A stretch of 64,000 bases of DNA, from NCBI GenBank assembly GCA_035911095.1, contig JAMHWF010000053.1, forward strand, positions 62,001 to 126,000, given 5' to 3'. Both the position numbers and the translations under genes were made by a program. This DNA comes from JAMHWF01 sp035911095. Lineage in GTDB: Bacteria; Pseudomonadota; Gammaproteobacteria; Burkholderiales; Burkholderiaceae_C. Shown here in pieces: positions 32,552-41,307 of the stretch. The notes below the pieces were generated by a model. The model saw nothing but the letters and a program-made list of their open reading frames with translations, was not told where the DNA came from and searched no databases. Within the stretch, counting starts at the first letter, position 1. Each line of letters begins with the position of its first letter.

Positions 32552-33886
32552 TCAGTGCGCGGCGGCCGGCAGCGGCCGCCCCGGCATCACGCGGCCGGCG
32601 CCGGTGGCCACCACCGCCGTCGCCGCCGCCAGCAGCGGGACCGCGAACGCGTAGTACAGCGAGGCCGGCGGCCAGCCGTCATCGACGAGAAAGCCGGCGC
32701 TCATCGGCGCGACGATCGCCCCCAGCCGGCCGATGCCGATCGCCCAGCCCATGCCGGTGGCGCGCACCGCCGGCGGGTAGGTGGCCGGCACCAGGCCGTA
32801 CAGGCCGGCCATCGACGCGAACAGGAACACGCCGAGGCCGAAGGCGGCCGCGAAGGCGAGGCCCAGGCTGGTCGAGGCGGCGCCGAACAGCGCGGTGAAG
32901 GCCGCGTTGAGCACGAGGCTCGCCACCGCCAGGCGCACCAGCCGCACCCGCAGCGCGAACAGGCCGAAAAGGCTGCCGCCGAGGATGCCGCCGAGGTTCA
33001 GCAGCACGCCGCCCGTCACCCCCTGTTGCGCCGAGAGGCCGGCCTGCACCAGCAGCTTGGGCGTCCAGCTGAGCGAGAAGTAGACGCTGAACATCAGCAG
33101 GAAGAAGCCCGCCCAGAGCATCAGCGTCGGCCGCGCCAGGCCGTTGTGGAACAGCGCCGCCACGGTGTTGCCGCCCTCGACGGCGCCCACCGCGCGGGCG
33201 GGCAGGCGCTCGGCGGGCGCATGGCCCATCAGCCCGAGCAGGCGGTTGAGCTTCTCGAGCGCCCGCGCGGGCCGGCGGGCGAGCAGGAAGTCCACCGACT
33301 CCGGCAGCCGCCACAGCACCACCGGCAGCATCGCCGCCGTGGCGAGGCCGCCGAAGACGAACACCGAGCGCCAGCCGTAGTGCGTGAGCAGCCAGGCCGC
33401 CGCAAGGCCGCCCAGCGTCGCGCCGATCGGATAGCCGGTGGCCTGCAGCGCGACGCAGGAGCTGCGCCACTTCAGCGACGAGTACTCCGCCGTGATGACG
33501 CCCACGCTGGCGAGCATGCCGCCGATGCCGACACCGGTGATGGCCCGCAGCAGCGCCAGCTCGATGTGGCTGCGCGCCAGCGCCGAGGCCAGCATGCCGA
33601 GCGACACCACCACCAGGCACAGCACGATCACCGGCTGCCGCCCGAGCCGGTCGGCCAGCGGGGCGATGAACAGCGAGCCGGCGGCCATGCCGAACAGGCC
33701 CGCACTGAACAGGATGCCGAGCTGCGCGCCGTTGAGCTGCCACTCGGCGGCGACCGACGACGCGGTGAAGGCCATCACCAGCACGTCGAAGCCGTCGAGC
33801 ATGATGAGCATCGTGCAGATGGCGACCGCGAGCCACTGGAACGACGTCATCGGCCCTTCGTCCATCGTCTTGCGCGTGTCTGTCAT
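32552..33886 (-). CDS. Aromatic acid:H+ symporter, MFS family
   Basis: A 444-residue protein with 12 predicted membrane helices. The AAHS family signature is visible in the first helix (LIMLDGFDVLVMAFTA), and the loop 2-3 motif is PLADRLGRQPV; the central-loop counterpart is also present. PcaK/PmdK/VanK-type carriers import protocatechuate, 4-hydroxybenzoate or vanillate. AAGGA lies 5 bases before the ATG. It is the first gene of the vanAB-ligAB unit, 240 bases downstream of the esterase gene. Confidence 0.88.
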   Translation of the reverse strand: MTDTRKTMDEGPMTSFQWLAVAICTMLIMLDGFDVLVMAFTASSVAAEWQLNGAQLGILFSAGLFGMAAGSLFIAPLADRLGRQPVIVLCLVVVSLGMLASALARSHIELALLRAITGVGIGGMLASVGVITAEYSSLKWRSSCVALQATGYPIGATLGGLAAAWLLTHYGWRSVFVFGGLATAAMLPVVLWRLPESVDFLLARRPARALEKLNRLLGLMGHAPAERLPARAVGAVEGGNTVAALFHNGLARPTLMLWAGFFLLMFSVYFSLSWTPKLLVQAGLSAQQGVTGGVLLNLGGILGGSLFGLFALRVRLVRLAVASLVLNAAFTALFGAASTSLGLAFAAAFGLGVFLFASMAGLYGLVPATYPPAVRATGMGWAIGIGRLGAIVAPMSAGFLVDDGWPPASLYYAFAVPLLAAATAVVATGAGRVMPGRPLPAAAH

Positions 33887-33991
33887 ACAAGTCCTTGTCG
33901 GATCAGGTTGTCTCGCTCGTGCCCGGTGCCGTCTGCGCCGCGGGCCTGCGGCCGGCTGGGGCCGGAAGGCTCGTTGGCGGGCGCCGTGGCC

Positions 33992-34016
33992 GGGCTTCGG
34001 TACGTCGCCGAAGCCC
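33992..34016. repeat. 9-bp inverted repeat (hairpin) between esterase and transporter genes
   Basis: GGGCTTCGG at 33992-34000 and CCGAAGCCC at 34008-34016 form a perfect 9-base-pair stem with a 7-base loop, about 110 bases past the end of the esterase gene in its direction of transcription. No T-tract follows on either strand, so it is not a classic intrinsic terminator, but it may separate the two transcripts or protect a 3' end. Confidence 0.5.
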
Positions 34017-34126
34017 TGCCTGAAGATGCGCCAGGACGGTGCCCGGCGCCAATGCCATTCGGCCGCCGGGCTATGCGTTCGCCTGATCCGGCGGGCGGAG
34101 GCGGGCGGCAGCCCCCGCCGCGCCGA

Positions 34127-35890
34127 TCAGTTCGGCGTGCAGCTGTAGTTCGCCGCCAGGCTCCCGCCGTCCGGCGTGCTGCCGGTGTAGCGCGGGTAGA
34201 AGCCGAAGCGGCACATCGGCTTGGACACCTTGACGTCGTGCGGCGGCAGCGGCTGGCGGTTGGCCAGCGTCACCGATTCGGCCGGCTTGCTGCCGTTGAC
34301 GACCCACTCGTCGATCAGCCCCAGCAGGTCCACCTCCCCGGGCGTGCCGTAGGCCGGCGCGTTCGCCGTGCCGGCGTCGAGGCCGGGCGAGGTATGCGGC
34401 AGGCCGGTGGCGCCGTAGGCGACGAAGAAGTCGTCGACCGTCGACTGGCCCAGGCGGTCGACCACCGCGTCGTAGTAGTCGAAGCCGGTCTGCGGGCTGT
34501 TGCCCTTGTCGGACAGGTTCTCGCGCAGGATCAGCTTGCCGCCGCGGGCGTGGAAGGCACTGAGGTCCGGGTCGGTCATGTCCATCAGGGCCGACAGCTC
34601 CTGCAGCCGGGGCTGGAAGGCGGCGGCGTTGAAGTTCAGCGGGTTGAACGCCGGGTCCTTCGCATAGAAGTACTTCGCCGTCTCGGCACCCATCCCGTAG
34701 CTGCCCGGCACGCCGCTCGCCGACGAGTCGGCCGTCGGCTGTGCCGTGCCGATCACCCAGAAGTCGAGCGCGCCCGGCACGCCTTCGCTGCCGAACAGGT
34801 AGCCGGGGTAGCTGTTGAGGCCGTTGGCGAGGTCGAACGGATAGAGCTGCCCGGTGTGGATCCAGCGCAGCGTCTCCAGCTGGCCGTCCGAGAAGCAGCC
34901 GGCGCCGTCGTCGTTCCCGCTGGCGCAGCGCTTCTCGACCAGCGCCGCGGTTGCCAGGGGCTTGCAGGCGAAGGGGTTGCTGACGACGTTGTCGACGATG
35001 CCGTCCTCGGCATCGCAGGCGGCGGCGACGGTGTCCTGGACCAGCTGCGTCTTGCCGCCCAGCCAGGTGCCCGGGCTGCTCTGCACCTGGCCCATGCTGA
35101 GCTGGAACTGCCACAGGCCGGTCAGGCGGATCACCGGGTCGACGACGACGATGCCGTCGAAGTCGGCCGGGTAGCGCTGGGCCATCAGCATGCCTTCGCG
35201 CCCGCCCTCCGAGCCGCCGATGTAGTAGGCGCGCTGCGGCAGCAGGCCGTAGAACCGACGCGCCAGCTCGACGCCGAGATCGCGCGTCTTCTTGTACGAG
35301 GCGTAGGCGTAGTTGACCAGCGCCTCGTCGTTGAGCGAGAAGGCCGCGGCGCTGACGCCGGCGGCGACCTGGTGGCCCGAATCGGTGCCGAGCGTCATGT
35401 AGCCGCGGGTGAGCGGCAGCGGCAGCTCCGGGCCGGCCGCCTGCGGCCGGCCCAGGCCGGTGACGAGCGTGCCGTTCAGCCCACCGCCGCCGAGCTGCAG
35501 GCTCTTGCCGTTCCACGAGGCCGGCAGGTTGACCTGCGACTTGATCAGCGGCGCGGTCGCGTCGACCGGCTGGATGTCCACCAGCACCTGGCAGTGGTCC
35601 GGCGTGCCGCGAACCAGGGCCGTGCCCCCGGCGTTGGGCGCGTCGGGCACGGCGGCCTGATAGCTGGCCGCGGTCACGACGGCGCCACGGGTCGGCTCGC
35701 CGAACACGTCGGCCGGCAGCGACTGCCCGCCGAGCGCCGCGCACTTCTCGGCAGCGCCGGTGACGACGACCGGCGTCGCGTACGGCGCCGCGTCGTCGTC
35801 GTCGCTGCCGCCGCAGGCGGCGAGTGCAGCGACCGCGAGCACGGTCAGGGTGGTCGCGCGGACCGATGACGGGCGGATGGGCAATGTCAT
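34127..35890 (-). CDS. Tannase/feruloyl-esterase family lipoprotein
   Basis: A 587-residue exported esterase (family PF07519). The signal ends in a lipobox (VAALAACGGSDDDD), and the acidic DDDD after the Cys suggests a membrane anchor. By alignment from memory the catalytic triad is S227 (YYIGGSEGGREGM), D461 (LSDKGNSP) and H499 (GLPHTSPG). In characterised family members the Ser and His neighbours are cysteines joined by a disulfide (CS...HC); here they are G226 and T500. It would release ferulate, vanillate precursors or gallate/protocatechuate from plant esters, which suits the neighbouring pathway. GAAGGAG is 7 bases before the ATG. Confidence 0.82.
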   Translation of the reverse strand: MTLPIRPSSVRATTLTVLAVAALAACGGSDDDDAAPYATPVVVTGAAEKCAALGGQSLPADVFGEPTRGAVVTAASYQAAVPDAPNAGGTALVRGTPDHCQVLVDIQPVDATAPLIKSQVNLPASWNGKSLQLGGGGLNGTLVTGLGRPQAAGPELPLPLTRGYMTLGTDSGHQVAAGVSAAAFSLNDEALVNYAYASYKKTRDLGVELARRFYGLLPQRAYYIGGSEGGREGMLMAQRYPADFDGIVVVDPVIRLTGLWQFQLSMGQVQSSPGTWLGGKTQLVQDTVAAACDAEDGIVDNVVSNPFACKPLATAALVEKRCASGNDDGAGCFSDGQLETLRWIHTGQLYPFDLANGLNSYPGYLFGSEGVPGALDFWVIGTAQPTADSSASGVPGSYGMGAETAKYFYAKDPAFNPLNFNAAAFQPRLQELSALMDMTDPDLSAFHARGGKLILRENLSDKGNSPQTGFDYYDAVVDRLGQSTVDDFFVAYGATGLPHTSPGLDAGTANAPAYGTPGEVDLLGLIDEWVVNGSKPAESVTLANRQPLPPHDVKVSKPMCRFGFYPRYTGSTPDGGSLAANYSCTPN

Positions 35891-36465
35891 ATCAGGTCTC
35901 CTTCGTTCTGCAGGGACGCGGCGTGCCGGCGCACACGCAGGCGCAGCCGGGCCGCCCGCCCCCTGGCGCAGGCGCGCCCGCCGGGGACGGCGTCATCTGT
36001 GTGCGGGGCGCGGGCCGGTGAACCCGAGGTCGAACGCGGGCCGGCCAGCGCCTTTCCCTGGCGCGCCGTGACGCGCCCCGTTCTTGTGGACGGGCCCCGT
36101 GAGCGCTGTGTCGTCTCCGTGCCGTCAGCCGGCCCTGCCGCAAGGTTCTCCTGCGTCGGGACCGGGACGGAGCATTTCACTTTGCGTCCGGCCGGACCAA
36201 TGCGGGCGCGGGTGCGAGCTATGCGTTGTCTTTATGCTTTTGCCCGATGCGGCGAAAGCCTCGCGCGCACTCCAGTCGATGCGGAGGCCGCGGCGGGTGG
36301 CCCTGCGCGATAGGGGTTATCCCCCGATCCAGAGTCCTCCAGGCGGTCCGACGGCAGGACCGTCGCCGACCCTGAGCTATGCATCCGCCCTTGACTGGTC
36401 CCGGGCCGGGGACGGCAGCCACAGCCACGGCGCTGGCTGCGATGATCGCCACAGGAGAGCGCCGC
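35891..36465. other. Intergenic region between divergent esterase and crp/fnr-type genes
   Basis: About 575 bases holding the promoters of two divergent genes. No gene with a ribosome site and domain was found. Notable structure: GGGG-TTAT-CCCC at 36313-36324 and an inverted repeat CGGTCC (36344-36349) / GGACCG (36357-36362) with a 7-base loop, both within 150 bases of the regulator's start codon and possibly involved in its control. No clear sigma70 pair could be assigned. Confidence 0.5.
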
Positions 36466-37191
36466 ATGCCCGAACACGACGAGCCGCACGACCCCCCGCC
36501 CCCGCGCGGCGACCCGTCGCTGGCGGCACGCCTGGCCGCGCTCTACCCGGCGCTCGCCGGCCTGCCCGTCGAGCTGCTGCGGCAGGACCTGGCGCACGAG
36601 ACGCTGCACCTGCCGGAGGTGCCGGCCGGCACGCGGCTGTTCGACGAGGGCACGCCCTGCCGGGGCTTTCCGCTGCTGCTGTCAGGCGAGGTGCGGGTGG
36701 CGCGCGGCGGGCCGGAAGGGCGCAGCCTGGAGCTGTACCGGGTCGGGCCGGGCGACGTCTGCGTCGCCTCCACCTCCTGCCTGTTCGGCGATCGGCCGCT
36801 GGTGGCCCATGGCGCCACCAGCCTGCCGAGCGAGCTGGCGGTGCTGAGCCCCGAGGCTTTCAGCCGCTGGACCGGCCACGAGGCCTTCCGGCGCTTCGTC
36901 TTCGGCATCTTCGCCGACCGCCTGGCCGACCTGATGAGCCTGGCCGAGGCGGTGGCCTTTCAGCGCCTGGACCAGCGCCTGGCGGCCGCGCTGCTCGGTC
37001 ACGGCCCGGTGCGCCTGGGCACGCAGCAGGCGCTGGCCGACGAGCTCGGCACGGTGCGCGAGATCGTCACCCGTCTTCTGAAGCGCTTCGAGCGCGCGGG
37101 CTGGATCCGCACCGGGCGCGAGCGCATCGAACTGCAGGACCCGGTCGCGCTGCGGCGGCTGGCGGCCGGGGAGCTCGGAGAGCGGGGGTGA
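36466..37191 (+). CDS. Crp/Fnr-family transcription regulator
   Basis: A 241-residue regulator: N-terminal cyclic-nucleotide-binding-type jelly roll (about residues 30-150, PAGTRLFDEGTPCRGFPLLL) and C-terminal winged HTH (about 180-235, TQQALADELGTVREIVTRLL). It lacks the N-terminal cysteine cluster of FNR, but has two cysteines (C66, C109 approximately) in the sensor domain, in GTPCRGF and TSCLFGD. CAGGAGAG lies 7 bases before ATG 36466; the frame is open 29 codons upstream without a site. It is followed by a DUF2892 gene whose upstream region has a palindrome fitting this family. Confidence 0.86.
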   Translation: MPEHDEPHDPPPPRGDPSLAARLAALYPALAGLPVELLRQDLAHETLHLPEVPAGTRLFDEGTPCRGFPLLLSGEVRVARGGPEGRSLELYRVGPGDVCVASTSCLFGDRPLVAHGATSLPSELAVLSPEAFSRWTGHEAFRRFVFGIFADRLADLMSLAEAVAFQRLDQRLAAALLGHGPVRLGTQQALADELGTVREIVTRLLKRFERAGWIRTGRERIELQDPVALRRLAAGELGERG

Positions 37192-37200
37192 CCCAGGTCA
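37189..37200. promoter_or_regulatory. Perfect palindrome TGACCCAGGTCA, probable Crp/Fnr-type operator
   Basis: The 12-base palindrome TGACC-CA-GGTCA begins on the stop codon of the regulator gene and lies 90 bases before the DUF2892 start. The TGA...TCA half sites fit Crp/Fnr-family binding. The regulator probably controls the downstream gene through it, and the spacing leaves room for a promoter. Confidence 0.6.
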
Positions 37201-37290
37201 CAGACGCGGCGTCTGCGGGCTCGCACAGTGGGGCCATGGCCACCGGCGCCGTCCCGTGATCCCTCTGAAAGCCCCTGCAAGGAGTTCGAT

Positions 37291-37488
37291 ATGACCCGCA
37301 ACGTCGGCGGTTTCGACCGCATCGCCCGCATCGTCGCCGGGCTCGTCCTGATCGCGCTGGCGGCCACCGGCAGCATCGGTGCCTGGGGCTGGATCGGCGT
37401 GGTGCCGCTGGCCACCGGCCTGTTCAGCCTCTGCCCGCTGTACTCGATGCTCGGCATCAGCACCTGCCCGGTGTCGTCGAAACCCTGA
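37291..37488 (+). CDS. DUF2892 small inner-membrane protein
   Basis: A 65-residue protein with two membrane helices (IARIVAGLVLIALAATGSIG and WGWIGVVPLATGLFSL) and the family ending CPLYSMLGISTC. DUF2892 is found alone or attached to rhodanese (YgaP) and is often near sulfur or redox regulators; molecular function is unknown. AAGGAG is 6 bases before the ATG. Directly downstream of the Crp/Fnr-type gene and probably its target. Confidence 0.85.
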   Translation: MTRNVGGFDRIARIVAGLVLIALAATGSIGAWGWIGVVPLATGLFSLCPLYSMLGISTCPVSSKP

Positions 37489-37519
37489 ACCGCGTGGCGC
37501 TGCCCCCCGGTTCGCAAGC

Positions 37520-38029
37520 TCATCTGAGGCCGCGCGCATCGAGCGCCGCGGCCAGCGCGTCGAAGGCGCGGTTCGTCTCGCCCGAGGGATCGGCGAACAT
37601 GAACCGGTAGAGCTGCCGGACGCTGGTGCCCGTCAGCTCGGTGTTCGCCGGGTCGAAGCGCTGCCCGTTCGGCAGCGTCACCTGCTGGCCGCCCATGCCG
37701 ACGCGAGCCAGGGCCACGTTGCGCAGGCCCTGCGCCGCCGCCTGGTTGCCGCCGGCGACGAACTCGTCGTAGAGCGCGCGCTCCTTCGCGGACAGGTTCG
37801 CCATCGTGTTGACGAGGCCGCCAGCCTTCTGCATCCGGTCCAGCTCGTCGGCGGTCAAGGTCTCGGGCCCGCCGCCCTGGGCCTTTGCCAGCAGTGCCTT
37901 CGCCGCCTCCGAGAGGGTCAGCTGGTCGGCGCCGGCCTCTGCCGTCCACGGCGCGGCCTGGCGGGAAAGGCTGGCCTTGTATTCGGCGCCTGCCGCCGCA
38001 GGCACGGTACGCACACCACCGATATTCAA
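37520..38029 (-). CDS. Hypothetical protein, 169 residues
   Basis: Not recognised. The sequence is soluble, without signal peptide or membrane segment. It begins MNIGGVRTVPAAAGAEYKAS, contains LTLSEAAKALLAKA and later helices (LSAKERALYDEFVAGG), and ends RAFDALAAALDARGLR. Codon use is normal for the genome, so it is likely a real gene. It lies between the DUF2892 gene (convergent, 31 bases) and lolD (same strand). Opening residues recall small flagellar or secreted proteins, but nothing decisive supports this. Confidence 0.65.
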   Translation of the reverse strand: MNIGGVRTVPAAAGAEYKASLSRQAAPWTAEAGADQLTLSEAAKALLAKAQGGGPETLTADELDRMQKAGGLVNTMANLSAKERALYDEFVAGGNQAAAQGLRNVALARVGMGGQQVTLPNGQRFDPANTELTGTSVRQLYRFMFADPSGETNRAFDALAAALDARGLR

Positions 38030-38161
38030 TCTGCTGCTCCTGCCCCCGTCACGCGCGACGAGGGTGCGGGCCCAGCGTAGCCGGCCGGCCTGTCGGCGAA
38101 GCCCCGAGCTGGCCGGGAAATCGGGGCCTGATCCCGGGCCGGGCGGCAGCCGTCGCGCCGG

Positions 38162-38920
38162 TCAGTCGACCAGCACCCCGCGCCGCAGCTTCAGCGTGCG
38201 GTCGCAGCGCGCCGCGAGCGACGCGTCGTGCGTCACGAGCACGAAGGCCGTGCCCAGCACGCGCGCCATCTCGAGCATCAGCGCGAACACGCCGTCCGCG
38301 GTCTCGCGGTCGAGGTTGCCGGTCGGCTCGTCGGCCAGCACGCAGGCGGGGCCGGCCACCAGCGCCCGCGCCAGCGCCACGCGCTGGCGCTCGCCGCCGC
38401 TCAGCTCGGCCGGCCGGTGCTGGGTGCGATCGGCCAGGCCCACGCGCGCCAGCATCTGCGCCGCCGTCGCCTGGGCCTGCGCCAGCGGCTGGCGCCGGAT
38501 GCGCAGCGGCATCGCGACGTTGTCGAGCGCGGTGAACTCCGGCAGCAAGTGGTGGAACTGGTAGACAAAGCCCAGGTGCCGGTTGCGCCACTCGCCCTGC
38601 GCGGTGGCGCTCATCGTCGCGAAGTCGCGGCCCATCAGCTCGACGCGGCCGGCGGTCGGCGCGTCGAGCCCGCCCAGCAGGTGCAGCAGGGTGCTCTTGC
38701 CCGAGCCGGAGGCGCCCACCACCGCCAGCGTCTCGCCGCGGTGCACCGCCAGCTCGACGCCGCGCAGCACGTGCACGTCGAGCCGCGAGGCGCCGGCGCC
38801 GTCGAGGAAGTGCTTGTCCAGCCCGTGGCAGCGCAGCACGACCGGCCCATCGGCCACCCGCTGCGCCGCCGCACGCCCGCCCGGACCCGGGCCCACCTCC
38901 CCCACGCCCGCCTCACTCAT
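38162..38920 (-). CDS. lolD: Lipoprotein-releasing ABC transporter ATPase LolD
   Basis: A 252-residue ABC ATPase. Walker A GASGSGKST is near residues 69-77, the signature is LSGGERQRVALARAL, Walker B is CVLADEPTGNLD, and the switch is LVTHD. FVYQFHHLLPEF is typical of LolD. It powers release of outer-membrane lipoproteins from the inner membrane to LolA. The start overlaps the lolC/E stop by 8 bases, so both are made together. Confidence 0.92.
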   Translation of the reverse strand: MSEAGVGEVGPGPGGRAAAQRVADGPVVLRCHGLDKHFLDGAGASRLDVHVLRGVELAVHRGETLAVVGASGSGKSTLLHLLGGLDAPTAGRVELMGRDFATMSATAQGEWRNRHLGFVYQFHHLLPEFTALDNVAMPLRIRRQPLAQAQATAAQMLARVGLADRTQHRPAELSGGERQRVALARALVAGPACVLADEPTGNLDRETADGVFALMLEMARVLGTAFVLVTHDASLAARCDRTLKLRRGVLVD

Positions 38921-40172
38921 AGCGCAGGGCCTGCGCCGGCTGCACGCGGCTGGCGCGCCAGCTCGGGTACAGCGTCGCGAGGAAGGCCAGCACCAGCGAG
39001 ATCAGCGCGATCGGCAGGATGTCGCCTTGCTGCGGGTCGCTCGGCATCTTGCTGATCAGGTAGATGCTGCCGGGCAGGAAGCTGACGTTCAGCGCGCGCT
39101 CGATCGCCGGCACGATGACGTCGATGTTCAGCGCGATCAGCAGGCCGAGCCCGACACCGGCCAGCGTGCCGATCACGCCCGAGGCCGCGCCCTGCACCAT
39201 GAAGATGCCCATGATCGAGCGCGGGCTCGCGCCCAGGGTGCGCAGGATCGCGATGTCGGCCTGCTTGTCGGTCACCGTCATCACCAGCGTCGAGACGAGG
39301 TTGAAGGCGGCCACCGCGACGATCAGCGTCAGGATGATGAACATCATCCGCTTCTCGAGCTGCACCGCGTCGTACCAGTTGCGATTGGTTCGAGTCCAGT
39401 CGCGCACCACCACCATCGGCCCCAGCTCGACAGCCAGGCGGTCGGCCACCGGGCGCGCCTGCTGCACGTCGGCCAGGCGCAGCTGCACGCCGGTGGGCCC
39501 GGCGACGCGGAAGAGCCGCGCCGCGTCCTCGATGTGGATCATCGCCAGCGCGCTGTCGTACTCGTAGTGGCCGACCTCGAAGGTGCCCACCACCGTGAAC
39601 TGGCGCAGCCGCGGCATCGTGCCGGCCGGCGTCACCTGGCCGCCGGGGGCGATGATCGTCACCGCGTCGCCCTCGATCACGCCCAGTGCGCGCGCCAGTT
39701 CGGCGCCGAGCACGATGCCCCAGCTGCCGGGCACCAGCTTCGCGAAGGCGCCCTGCCGCAGCGAGGCGGCCAGGGGCGTGACGTTGGCCTCGGCCACCGG
39801 CAGCACGCCGCGCACGACGGCGCCGCGCATCGCGTCGCCCCGCGCCACCAGGGCCTGCACCGCGATGAACGGCGCGCTGCCCGCCACCTGCGGCTCGTCG
39901 CGCGCCGCAGCCGCGGCGGTGGCCTGCCAGTCGGGCAGCGCCGCGCCCCGCGCGTCGTAGATCTCGATGTGCGAGATCACGCTGAGCATGCGGTCGCGCA
40001 CCTCCTTCTGGAAGCCGTTCATCACCGAGAGCACGATGATCAGCGCCGCCACGCCGAGCGCGATGCCGAACATCGACACGCCCGAGATGAAGGAGATGAA
40101 GCCGTTGCGGCGCCCGGCCCGGCCGGCGCGGGTGTAGCGCCAGCCGACCTGCAGTTCGTAGGGCCAGTTCAT
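38913..40172 (-). CDS. lolC: Lipoprotein-releasing ABC transporter permease LolC/LolE (single-copy LolF type)
   Basis: A 419-residue FtsX-like permease: a first membrane helix with FISFISGVSMFGIALGVAAL, a large periplasmic domain (about residues 50-270) and three C-terminal helices. MNGFQKEVRDRML is typical of LolC/E. Only one permease gene accompanies lolD, as in organisms where a hybrid LolF homodimer replaces LolC plus LolE. Transcribed with lolD. Confidence 0.9.
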   Translation of the reverse strand: MNWPYELQVGWRYTRAGRAGRRNGFISFISGVSMFGIALGVAALIIVLSVMNGFQKEVRDRMLSVISHIEIYDARGAALPDWQATAAAAARDEPQVAGSAPFIAVQALVARGDAMRGAVVRGVLPVAEANVTPLAASLRQGAFAKLVPGSWGIVLGAELARALGVIEGDAVTIIAPGGQVTPAGTMPRLRQFTVVGTFEVGHYEYDSALAMIHIEDAARLFRVAGPTGVQLRLADVQQARPVADRLAVELGPMVVVRDWTRTNRNWYDAVQLEKRMMFIILTLIVAVAAFNLVSTLVMTVTDKQADIAILRTLGASPRSIMGIFMVQGAASGVIGTLAGVGLGLLIALNIDVIVPAIERALNVSFLPGSIYLISKMPSDPQQGDILPIALISLVLAFLATLYPSWRASRVQPAQALRYE

Positions 40173-40310
40173 GCGGGCGGCATGCTACCTGCCCCGCGGC
40201 CGGCCCTCGTCCGGCGCGGTGATGCGATGCGTCCGCCGGGGCGGCGGCGCCGGGGCCGTGAACGGGCGACGCAAGGGCGGCGCGGATAATCCGCCGATGC
40301 CCCACCCGTC

Positions 40311-41261
40311 ATGCAGCTGCTGATCCCGTTCGCCTCGGTGCTGGCCGACGAGGGGCGGCAGGCCCTCGCCGCGCTCGAGTTGCCGCGCCTCGAAGCGCTG
40401 CTCGGCCGCCTCGTGCCGACCGCGCGCGACGAGGGCGACGAGTTCAGCCTCACGCCGCCGCACGAGCGGGCGCTGGCCCGCGCCCTCGGCCTCGTCGGCG
40501 GCGACGGCTGCCTGCCCTGGGCCGCGCTGCACGCGCGCGAGGACGGGCTCGAGCCGCTCGACCTCGCCTGGGGCGAGATGACACCTTCGCACTGGCATGT
40601 CGGCGCCGAGCAGGTGTCGCTCGGCAACCCGGCCCAGCTCGGCCTCGGCGAGGCGGAATCGAAGGCGCTGCTCGAAGCGGTGCGGCCGCTGTTCGAGGAG
40701 GACGGCTGGCATCTCGCCTGGGGCGCGCCGCTGCGCTGGTACGTCTCGCACCCCTCGCTGACCGACCTGCCCTGCGCCTCGCTCGACCGCGTCGTCGGCC
40801 GCAACGTCGACCTCTGGCTGCGCAGCGCGGCGGGCTCGGGCAGCGACCCGCGAGTGGCGCGACTCCGCCGGCTGCAGAACGAGGTGCAGATGCTGCTCTT
40901 CACGCACCCGCTCAACGCGCAGCGCGAAGACCGCGGCACGCTGGCGGTCAACTCGTTCTGGCTCAGCGGCTGCGGCCTCGTCCAGCCGGCCACGACCGCG
41001 GCCGGCTTGAAGCTCGACGACCGCCTGCGCGCGTCCGCGCTGGCGGCCGACTGGCCGGCCTGGTCGCAGGCCTGGCGCGAGCTCGACGCCGGCCCGGTCG
41101 CAGAGGCGCTGGCGCACGCACGCAACGGCGGGCCGCTGCGCCTGTCGCTCTGTGGCGAGCGCCATGTGCAGACCTTCGAGGCGCTGCCACAGTCCTGGTG
41201 GTCGCGCTGGCGCGCCTCATGGCGGCGGGCCAAGCCGGCAGATTGGCTGGAGCCGCTGTGA
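40311..41261 (+). CDS. RpfE-type protein (phosphoglycerate-mutase-like annotation)
   Basis: A 316-residue protein found next to recJ in beta- and gammaproteobacteria, where it is named RpfE-type or phosphoglycerate mutase; catalytic function has not been shown. Recognisable segments are LTPPHERALARALGL, LDLAWGEMTPSHWHVGAEQV and THPLNAQREDRGTLAVNSFW. GATAAT at 40285-40290 is a likely -10 element 20 bases before the ATG. Divergent from lolC/E and 46 bases before recJ. Confidence 0.8.
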   Translation: MQLLIPFASVLADEGRQALAALELPRLEALLGRLVPTARDEGDEFSLTPPHERALARALGLVGGDGCLPWAALHAREDGLEPLDLAWGEMTPSHWHVGAEQVSLGNPAQLGLGEAESKALLEAVRPLFEEDGWHLAWGAPLRWYVSHPSLTDLPCASLDRVVGRNVDLWLRSAAGSGSDPRVARLRRLQNEVQMLLFTHPLNAQREDRGTLAVNSFWLSGCGLVQPATTAAGLKLDDRLRASALAADWPAWSQAWRELDAGPVAEALAHARNGGPLRLSLCGERHVQTFEALPQSWWSRWRASWRRAKPADWLEPL

Positions 41262-41307
41262 GGCAGGCCGCGTCGTCCGGTGCCCGGCCCGCGCCGTGGA
41301 GGCAGGG

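Noticed and set aside
35891..36465. Small minus-strand frames in the esterase/regulator intergenic region
   Set aside because: Arg-rich, lacking ribosome sites and conserved features, and crossing the likely promoters.
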